Positions 58,601 through 64,000 of a stretch of DNA of 64,000 bases are shown here, one piece after another; the first letter of the stretch is position 1; the number at the start of each line of letters is the position of its first letter. The stretch is from Elysia crispata (lineage: Eukaryota; Mollusca; Gastropoda; Plakobranchidae). The notes beneath the pieces are model-generated. The model was not told where the DNA came from. It saw only the letters and a list, made by a program, of their open reading frames with translations, and searched no databases. The position numbers and the translations under genes were made by a program. The DNA lies in contig JAWDGP010002216.1 in the NCBI GenBank assembly GCA_033675545.1, positions 442,501 to 506,500 on the forward strand, given 5' to 3'.

Positions 58601-61585
58601 TCGCTACTGTTAGCACCTCTGCTCTCACGTAAGCCTACCAGAACCACTTCAATTCTCAACAACATTCTCTCTCTCTCACTCTCTCATTAAAAAAAATCAT
58701 TAATAGGGGTAAAATGATTGGAACTGATTTTATTTTAAGGCCCTATTCGTAAGCTTTAAGAAAATATATGGGTTTACAGATACTACATTATTAGCAAACA
58801 AAAGAAAATAACGTTTCCAAAGCCATGCAATCAAAGTGTAAAACTGATGTGCTATTCTCAATATTTGTAAGCAATAGGCTCCCTGACAACCTTACAAGTG
58901 ACCTACTTCTGCCTGGCCTACATAGAGCATAAGGGGTTAATATGCATAGACTAAAAAATTTACCCATTTATTGGCTTGGAACTTGTAAGAAGACCAATCT
59001 TTGGAACTTGTGCTTGTCCGCAAGCATCAGACTTAGGAGCCGTAAGGACATCTAATTTCAGACTTCCCATATCCTTCAAGTAGGTCGCAAACTGCAGTGG
59101 CCCAGACCGTACAGCATACTTAGCTGTAGTACGATTATGTTGAGACTTGCCTCCTTTTTTAATGTCATAAGGTCTGTTTATGGATAATATAATCATAAAG
59201 TTTCAGCATATGAAATTGAATTTGTAAGAGATGAAAAAAAAAAAAATGAAGTCGTATATTAAATTGACCAAAAATTGTCTAAAAATAATATGATACTGCC
59301 ATGATTTATTTTAAAAAAGGAAAACCATGACTGGTACAATAATAATTCAGATTGAACAATACCAGATGGTTTTAGTGACAAGGCCAAATGTGCTGGAGGT
59401 AGACTCAAAACAAAACTAAGTCTCTGCAACCCTGAACAATGAATTGCAGAGACACGAGCTCAAAGAACTGAATTTGACATCCACAAAGGACTTGCAGATG
59501 GTATGACATATGGCAGAGAATAGGAGAGAATGGTTCACTTTTAATGCACAGCAGGTAAGAACATTACCCGAAGTTAAGAAATTTCGAACTCTCAATTCAT
59601 TCCATCAAAAATATTTTAATGAGCTTACCTGAAAAGTACCCCATCTCCCGTCTCCCCCCACCACTTTACACGGACAAGTGCTCTTCCGGGAGGTTTGGGT
59701 ACAGTCCATATCACCTGGGGAACACTCAGAGTACAAAAGCATCTGATCTGCCCATCGACTTGTGGAGGGAGCCCAGTGTGAACTTTTATTTCATGTGTCA
59801 GAGAATCAGCATCTGCAATACATGTGATACTTAATTCATGAAAACAATAAAATGATAACAGAATGTATAAGATAAGATAAGATGTACTTTATTCATACCT
59901 CTTAGAGAAATTAATAAATTGACATGCTTATGAACATAAAAAGTCATAAACATGTATGATAAAATCCAGGTGTATATATAAATAAATAGATAAATAAAAA
60001 TACATATATTTATATAAAAGGCAGATGTATTCATGTTTCTATACAGAGCAAGTATATTAATTATTATATACAGTAAGTTTACATATCTAAAAATGTTTAC
60101 AATGAATAAATAAATAGAGTGTATACTAAGAATGGTATTATTTCTTTTAAATCACATCTAAAAGTTTAAAGAACTTAAAGAATTAAACTTATAAAATTAA
60201 AAAAATATATGAAAGAGATATTGTGCTTTATTTTCTGTAAGCCCATTCTATAGTATACTGTCTCAGGCAACCATTGCCAATGAAATTCTGTCAGTTGGAC
60301 TCCCCGCTCCCATACATAAATTAAAAACAAATCTTGTAATATTAGTTGCATATGAACAATGTCTGTAAAAGTAGATCTGGGGTGTTGTCCGTAATCAAGC
60401 CTCGAAGAAGAGGGAAATTTCAAAAAAAAAAAAAAAAAAAGAATAAAACCACAGAATATGTAAAACTATAAGAGGGTCTCATTCCTTCTCTTCTCTGACT
60501 AAGTGCCGCGAGTAAATAAATAAATTACAGATTCCCTAAATTGAAATGCCCTCATGATTGTTTAGAAAGTGAAATAAAGCAAAACCTTAAAAAAAAAATC
60601 ACAATATGTGAAATGTTCTCCTCTGATCATCAAATTTTAAGCAGCGGTACCTACAGGAACTCTTAGGCGTTCTTTAAAATAAGCTATTTGATTTGGAACA
60701 TTTAAGAAACGAAGCTATCCATAGTACTAGTAGAATTGGACCTGACTGCTGTGACTACTATTAGCAATTCTCAGTCCCAAATGATTGCATGATTTGAATT
60801 AATAATGAATCGATCAGTAGATATACTACCCAAGATGAACATGTGTCTAAGTTGCCATATGCATGTCTATGATCTATGATTGTTTCTATGGTCAGGTACA
60901 AATGTACTCATGTACAATCATAAGTAATTGTTACAAACATCACTTTCAGGTTGACAGTCATACTGACAATCAACAAAGACAATCATGGCTGATGTGTTCA
61001 AACTGAACAATAGCTGAACCAGCATTTGTTGATTGTTTTCTCTGGGTCAATCAAAATAAACTCTTGTTCTAATAATTTCTTTCAGCTCTATCTCTGCTTA
61101 TTTCCAGAGATGTTAATGATTATGATCACATTTCAAACTGCGTCTGAGTAAGGGGAAATTGCTTGTCCATAAATTTTTATTTCAGACTAAGGCTAGTTAA
61201 TTATTGCATTTAAAATTTTAGACCCAACTAAATTATTGTCCTTCTCCTTCAGTCTGCATTTTAAGAACATCTAGATCTAGATCTAGTCTAAATATGCATG
61301 CATTTAACAAAACAAACAAACAAACAAAAAAACTCCTTCATTTGCATTTTATATGCAGTCTATTGGCCACTATTAATTTCAAGAGATTTAAAACCTGAAC
61401 CAATTATGCCTTAAATCTGATCTATAAAAATTATATTATCTTGATTTCAGTTAGATTAATAGCAATCGACAAGTCCAGACACAGCAGTAGATGGCAAGGA
61501 CTGGTTAAAATTGAAGGTTGAAGTAATTTTGGAAGCTACCTTTTTTCTCTGAATGCCTTTCTTGTTTCTTAGCTTGTTTAGACAT
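27567..61585 (-). CDS. C2CD3: C2 domain-containing protein 3 (C2CD3) orthologue, 48 coding exons, about 2823 residues
   Basis: C2CD3 sits at the distal end of centrioles, where it drives centriole elongation and distal-appendage assembly needed for primary cilia; human mutations cause an oral-facial-digital syndrome (family knowledge). Here 48 exons chain from ATG at 61585 to TAA at 27567 with every phase matching and a total of 8472 coding bases. Diagnostic segments, in order, match the vertebrate protein as I remember it: [125 protein letters not shown] and [11 protein letters not shown]. The human protein is 2353 residues; the extra length lies mainly in exon 47. Exon lists are in the segment entries. 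Splices are predicted from sequence only. Confidence 0.95.
28156..28645. repeat. Apparently perfect 245-bp tandem duplication in the last C2CD3 intron
   Basis: 28156-28400 and 28401-28645 read identically base for base as far as I could compare, including nine-base T and A runs, with CAA microhomology at the junctions. The unit starts CTTCTTCCTTTTTGAAGC. It contains no exon. Confidence 0.93.
28804..31204 (-). CDS. C2CD3: C2CD3 exon 47: giant acidic/serine-rich exon (residues about 1970-2770)
   Basis: A single 2401-bp exon, from TATGCAG acceptor to CAG/GTAACC donor, phase 2 in and 0 out. After the starting helix it is low complexity: serine/glycine-rich with acidic clusters such as [20 protein letters not shown] and [14 protein letters not shown], and one [10 protein letters not shown] helix. 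Near its end is [20 protein letters not shown], a hydrophobic block in otherwise disordered sequence and probably a binding motif. Plus-strand open frames over this exon are shadows. Confidence 0.93.
31449..32112 (-). CDS. C2CD3: C2CD3 exons 45-46: coiled and serine-rich linker (residues 1873-1970)
   Basis: Exons are 31938-32112 and 31449-31566. Exon 45 reads [20 protein letters not shown] then [20 protein letters not shown], likely an amphipathic helix. Exon 46 ends TSYLFSSLR, which continues into exon 47 as [17 protein letters not shown]; this pair matches the [20 protein letters not shown] helix of the human protein as I remember it. Confidence 0.85.
32700..35416 (-). CDS. C2CD3: C2CD3 exons 40-44: last C2 domain (residues 1666-1872)
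   Basis: Exons are 35193-35416, 34749-34905, 34317-34368, 33133-33260 and 32700-32759. Exon 40 starts with an acidic linker and then [20 protein letters not shown]. Exon 41 gives [20 protein letters not shown] and [17 protein letters not shown], exon 42 [14 protein letters not shown], exon 43 [20 protein letters not shown] then [19 protein letters not shown]. Exon 42 probably ends at a GC donor (CCAG/GCAAGA); a weak GT donor 15 bases further (TCTA/GTGCAA) would also keep frame and add five residues. Confidence 0.92.
35536..35985 (-). mobile_element. LINE 3' fragment, same family as the copy at 6775-7834
   Basis: Minus-strand pieces read [32 protein letters not shown] then [48 protein letters not shown] and AYAKEHGT, the C-terminus of a non-LTR reverse-transcriptase protein. 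Stops and frameshifts interrupt it. It ends TTAATTGATTGA, the same kind of tail as the plus-strand copy. It is 5'-truncated and lies sense in C2CD3 intron 39. Confidence 0.88.
36124..38872 (-). CDS. C2CD3: C2CD3 exons 35-39: sixth C2 domain (residues 1453-1665)
   Basis: Exons are 38740-38872, 38119-38256, 37530-37641, 36802-36957 and 36124-36223. Blocks are [85 protein letters not shown] and [18 protein letters not shown]. The REERLEIQ(A/V)W motif and DSWIGSAYVDL-like strand are diagnostic for the family. Confidence 0.93.
39288..39289 (-). promoter_or_regulatory. C2CD3: Non-canonical GC splice donor of C2CD3 intron 34
   Basis: The exon must end in phase 0 before the next exon's [11 protein letters not shown]. 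The only fitting donor is GATCAG/GCATGT, which has the strong exon-side AG typical of GC-AG introns. The next GT (CAT/GTTC) would shift the frame. Confidence 0.7.
39290..41868 (-). CDS. C2CD3: C2CD3 exons 29-34: fifth C2 domain (residues 1237-1452)
   Basis: Exons are 41809-41868, 40910-40990, 40613-40717, 40030-40216, 39687-39806 and 39290-39384. Blocks are [103 protein letters not shown] and [11 protein letters not shown]. Exon 34 ends CAG/GCATGT, a GC donor; no GT nearby keeps the phase needed by exon 35. Confidence 0.92.
41935..41982. repeat. (TAA)n microsatellite in C2CD3 intron 28/29 region
   Basis: About 15 TAA steps, upstream on the plus strand of the AAC interruption at 41983. No function visible. 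Confidence 0.95.
42586..42615 (-). CDS. C2CD3: C2CD3 exon 28: predicted 30-bp microexon
   Basis: Thirty bases coding [10 protein letters not shown] in phase 0 on both sides, with a TATAG acceptor and an AAG/GTATTA donor, only 36 bases downstream of exon 27. Skipping it keeps frame, so it could be alternative. Human C2CD3 has a short variable linker at this place. Confidence 0.5.
42586..45786 (-). CDS. C2CD3: C2CD3 exons 23-28: fourth C2 domain (residues 1017-1236)
   Basis: Exons are 45666-45786, 44597-44743, 44028-44156, 43376-43470, 42652-42789 and 42586-42615. Conserved blocks are [88 protein letters not shown] and [15 protein letters not shown]. The tryptophan-glycine-glutamate-alanine-aspartate-cysteine core is nearly identical to human C2CD3 as remembered. 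Exon 28 is a predicted 30-bp microexon, listed separately. Confidence 0.92.
43540..43610. repeat. (ATA)n microsatellite in C2CD3 intron 25
   Basis: About 23 ATA steps with one ATG interruption near 43555. It lies between exons 25 and 26 and does not touch a splice site. Confidence 0.95.
46260..50145 (-). CDS. C2CD3: C2CD3 exons 16-22: linker and third C2 domain (residues 759-1016)
   Basis: Exons are 50043-50145, 49620-49792, 48013-48100, 47576-47691, 47020-47121, 46639-46725 and 46260-46364. Exons 16-17 are a proline/serine linker. The C2 fold follows: [103 protein letters not shown] and [13 protein letters not shown]. Exon 20 needs the AG of GAATGAAG as acceptor rather than the later CACAG, because only the former keeps the conserved [14 protein letters not shown]. 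Confidence 0.92.
50594..52405 (-). CDS. C2CD3: C2CD3 exons 12-15: second C2 domain (residues 575-758)
   Basis: Exons are 52246-52405, 51851-51966, 51109-51224 and 50594-50752. Key blocks are [65 protein letters not shown] and [17 protein letters not shown], in the order seen in human C2CD3. The domain keeps the beta-strand pattern of a C2 fold but not the paired acidic loop residues of calcium binders. Exon 15 ends with the slightly weak donor AAG/GTTTGG. Confidence 0.92.
52677..53118 (-). CDS. C2CD3: C2CD3 exon 11: arginine-serine repeat block (residues 428-574)
   Basis: A 442-bp exon flanked by a TTTCAG acceptor and a GTGATT donor, phase 0 in and 1 out. It opens [18 protein letters not shown] and then holds two RS-rich clusters, [20 protein letters not shown] and [20 protein letters not shown], separated by a lysine-rich stretch. 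Part of the first cluster is coded by an uninterrupted AGATCT repeat (53003-53022). RS blocks are typical of splicing factors and SR-kinase substrates. I do not recall one in vertebrate C2CD3, where the same position is basic but not RS-repeated. The flanking exons keep phase, so the block is probably translated. Confidence 0.85.
53616..56253 (-). CDS. C2CD3: C2CD3 exons 5-10: low-complexity linker (residues 173-427)
   Basis: Exons are 56072-56253, 55693-55783, 55165-55291, 54679-54781, 54276-54392 and 53616-53759. The linker is poorly conserved apart from two blocks that also stand out in the vertebrate protein: [20 protein letters not shown] in exon 7 and [14 protein letters not shown] in exon 9. 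For exon 5 a second in-frame acceptor 24 bases downstream (after TCTTCAG) is possible. Exon 10 is taken to start after CTGACAAAG, because the later AG at TTTTTTAG would bring a stop. Confidence 0.85.
57295..61585 (-). CDS. C2CD3: C2CD3 exons 1-4: start and N-terminal C2-like domain (residues 1-172)
   Basis: Exons are 61540-61585, 59629-59812, 58964-59173 and 57295-57371. Exon 1 encodes only the basic start [15 protein letters not shown], comparable to the lysine/arginine-rich start of the human protein. Exon 2 carries [32 protein letters not shown] and ends GVLF. Exon 3 carries the [20 protein letters not shown] strand, and exon 4 [16 protein letters not shown]. Together these form the first, atypical C2 fold, which lacks the aspartates of calcium-binding C2 loops. 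The intron between exons 1 and 2 is 1.7 kb. Confidence 0.93.
58540..58700 (+). repeat. Possible tRNA-derived SINE fragment
   Basis: GGGCAGTGATGGTA followed 30-odd bases later by CAGTTTGATTCAGACCTCGC loosely resembles Pol III A and B boxes in a diverged tRNA-like SINE head, and a CTCTCTCTC stretch follows. It lies in C2CD3 intron 3. Weak evidence; it could be chance. Confidence 0.25.
59866..59916. repeat. CR1/L2-type LINE or SINE 3' tail, small fragment
   Basis: GATAAGATAAGAT next to GTACTTTATTCATACCTCTTA and GAGAAATT resembles the widespread animal retroposon 3' end that reads ACTTTATTnATCCCnnnGGGAAATT (remembered consensus). It would be read on the minus strand, with the GATAA/TTATC repeats as its tail. 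It lies in C2CD3 intron 1. Confidence 0.4.
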
Positions 61586-62288
61586 TTGTAAAGCAAAAAT
61601 TTATCGGTATGTTATCATATTGGAAGCGTTAGAAAGGTTTGGTAAACCGCAGCGTCTTTTCTTTCAAAACATACTTCGCCATTTTTACTTATATCGATAT
61701 TACTTTATTGATAAGAACATAAAACATAAAATATTTGGCTGTTCATAAGACTCGATTATATATCGATATATTTCAAACAAACTAGTTAGCAACGAAAATC
61801 TGTTATTAGAGTGATTCCCCTTGCAAATATTGCCAGGCGTGGAGTGTGTAAAGAAACTACAGGTTCACTGAGTAGAACGGTCAAGGCTAATAATGATTAT
61901 TCTCACCTAGAGTGGTAGTGCTTATGCTTCTGAAATTAGAAGCCACATTTTCCTCACTGCAATACAGACTTCCCGTGCATTCATAGCCCAGTTTTGCATA
62001 TGGTTGTAAAAAAAATCTTAGAGAAGGGATTTGAGCGAATGAATACTACCGATCATTCCGATACCTGCGTTTATGTAGCCTCATATAACACGGAACCTAA
62101 CCTAGCCCATTGTAGATCTATTGGAACTCTTCAGCCGTTTTCTTTTCTTAAATTTATTATGATAATAAGAAATCACCAACCATAAACTTGCTTAGAAAAC
62201 TGAACAGGTTAGATGTTAAGCCCGACGTTCAAAAAACAAATATCAAGATTTTAATTATCTAAAGAACTGTTGACAAATCTCAACATAG

Positions 62289-62292
<4 letters not shown>
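61586..62292 (-). other. Upstream flank of C2CD3
   Basis: Probable promoter and 5' UTR region of C2CD3, but I see no definite TATA box or initiator. The plus-strand frame at 61994-62185 has no recognisable motif. Confidence 0.4.

Positions 62293-62376
<84 letters not shown>
62293..62376. repeat. (AG)n microsatellite
   Basis: About 42 AG steps without interruption, upstream of C2CD3. The serine-leucine open frame on the minus strand is an artefact. Confidence 0.96.
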
Positions 62377-62378
<2 letters not shown>

Positions 62379-62486
62379 TTAAAAAGACGCCATGGTACAG
62401 GGGTATTATCGGCTTCAGCAATAAGGAGTTGATCCACTAAACTCAGCATAGAGATAGATCTCGAAGCCTCCACTGCGTAGCGGAAA

Positions 62487-62487
<1 letters not shown>

Positions 62488-62540
<53 letters not shown>
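62488..62540. repeat. (AT)n microsatellite
   Basis: About 26 AT steps, 112 bases after the AG tract. Confidence 0.96.
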
Positions 62541-62542
<2 letters not shown>

Positions 62543-64000
62543 TATTCATTCGCGCAATTCTCCTCGCTGCAAAGTTCTACCAAACCCAAACTATGTCTGA
62601 TGTCTGTTAAGAAGGGTTGGGTTATAGTGAAGGAAGTATCACTTTTAATTTCAGGAAAAGAAACTATAACTTTGTGAGAAGATAACTTACTGGTTAGTTC
62701 AACTGGCCATTAATGACCTTCAGATACCCTTATTATTCTTAAATACATTTAAAAAACTATTAAGAAAAAATAAGAGTCACTCTAATTCATTTAGAGCTGG
62801 GGTCTCAATTTTGTGTCTTCTATTTTATCTACACTGAATCGCTTTTTTCCCTCTTTCCCCTCTCTATCTTTCTCGCAAAAGTCAGTTATCTGTTGCTATT
62901 TTTTTTCCTTAAAAAATTCCTTATAGAATTCCAGACTTTTCATGAGGTTCTTCGGTACATAAGCTTTTCATCTGTTTTAAAATTTTCTGAGAAGGCACAA
63001 GATAATTCCATGGTAATAAAACAGGAAGATCACTGCTGACGAGTTCTAACTTGAGTCCTAAGTTCCGACGCGGACTGGATAGGTTCCCCTTTATAGATTT
63101 ACGGTCCGTTCTAAAAACCATCTTTAGGAAAAACATCAATCCAAAAAAAATATTAACTGTAGCTTGAGGCTTCCCAATGAATAGGCCGAGTCGCCGCAGA
63201 ATCAAACCTTTGCAGTAATTTAAAAAATCAGCTATATCATTTAACCATTTAGCAGAGTTAGGTATGTTACAAATTTTGTTGTGTGAGCCTGTGGGCTGAG
63301 CAAAAATTGCCGCCAGAACACAATTCTGTCTTTAATATGCATTAAAAGTTAATAAGAAATAGATGACTATAATCATTAAACTGCAAAAACTGTTCGCTTC
63401 GATGACTTGACCTACATTTAATGAGGCCTTTCTGTAGCTTTAAGCAATGCAATGATATTAATACAAGAAAAATATGCATTAAATAGTATGATTTCTAAAC
63501 AAAAAGAAGGATATATAATAACATAATAGATGTGTTAAGAACCGTTCATATACACATCGGTTCAAATGAATTGAGTAAGCCCACGTCTTTCACTTTATTA
63601 GTGACTAGACTGATTCCAAAATGACCTGCATGACAAAAGTGATTTATATAAATTCTTGAAGCCTAGATTTTGATAAACTTGTTATCATTGAGTATTTCTG
63701 GTTAAATAACAAATCGATAATGATGCGCGATGAAAAAATCTTCGAAAAAGTAAAAAAAAATAGCAAAACATATTATTGAATTACATTGCCAATACCCATG
63801 AGTTTGTAATTAAATATAAAGTAATTAGCTATTTTTACACACAATCAACACATACCTTCTTACGATACGAAGCGGAAATAAATAAAAAAATAGATGTGAT
63901 GTATCAAGTCCAGTTTTAAGAATGCACCAATATCTTGAAAAATTCAAGACAAAAATTATTTAGATCGACGGAAAAAATAAAATGAAACAATATTTTCGGC
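62541..64000. other. Distal flank, no gene supported
   Basis: AT-rich. A 94-codon minus-strand frame at 62921-63205 is the only longer one; its ELVSSDLPVLL stretch faintly recalls a retroelement protease-region sequence, too weakly to annotate. Confidence 0.4.

Noticed and set aside
62921-63205. 94-codon minus-strand frame with ELVSSDLPVLLPWNYL
   Set aside because: Only a faint likeness to a retroelement protease region; no supporting neighbouring element parts or ends.

Overview
This is a eukaryotic, AT-rich, intron-rich window from an invertebrate animal. Homopolymer runs, dinucleotide and trinucleotide satellites, LINE pieces and small DNA transposons fill the non-coding space. Protein details (the Rad6 segment [10 protein letters not shown]) and abundant TCTAGATCTAGA-type repeats suggest a lophotrochozoan, most likely a gastropod mollusc. 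That taxonomic call is inference, not shown directly.

The layout is as follows. (1) 561-11983, plus strand: a RAD6/UBE2A/UBE2B-type ubiquitin-conjugating enzyme. It has four shared exons and then two alternative last exons, one with a long acidic tail and one with a short neutral tail. Its introns hold an AGATCT-rich repeat field, a fossil Ty3/gypsy fragment, two short non-autonomous DNA transposons and the 3' part of a LINE. (2) 16214-17511, minus strand: an unrecognised two-exon gene for a 72-residue single-pass membrane protein. (3) About 18.3-25.2 kb: a mobile-element and satellite area with a foldback element, a piggyBac-like remnant flanked by TTAA, the 5' half of a LINE, TAG-rich repeats and a 236-bp GA tract. 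(4) 27567-61585, minus strand: a complete C2CD3 orthologue (centriolar C2-domain protein). I could chain it into 48 coding exons whose splice phases all agree, giving about 2823 residues. (5) 61.6-64 kb: the C2CD3 upstream flank, with GA and TA satellites and no gene I can support.

The two large genes act in different processes: RAD6 in DNA-damage tolerance and histone H2B ubiquitination, C2CD3 in centriole elongation and cilium formation. I see no reason to link them functionally. The points most worth a second look are the duplicated last exon of the RAD6 gene, an arginine-serine repeat block inside C2CD3 built partly from the same AGATCT repeat that litters the region, GC-AG introns and a 30-bp microexon in C2CD3, an apparently perfect 245-bp tandem duplication in its last intron, and the small orphan membrane-protein gene.
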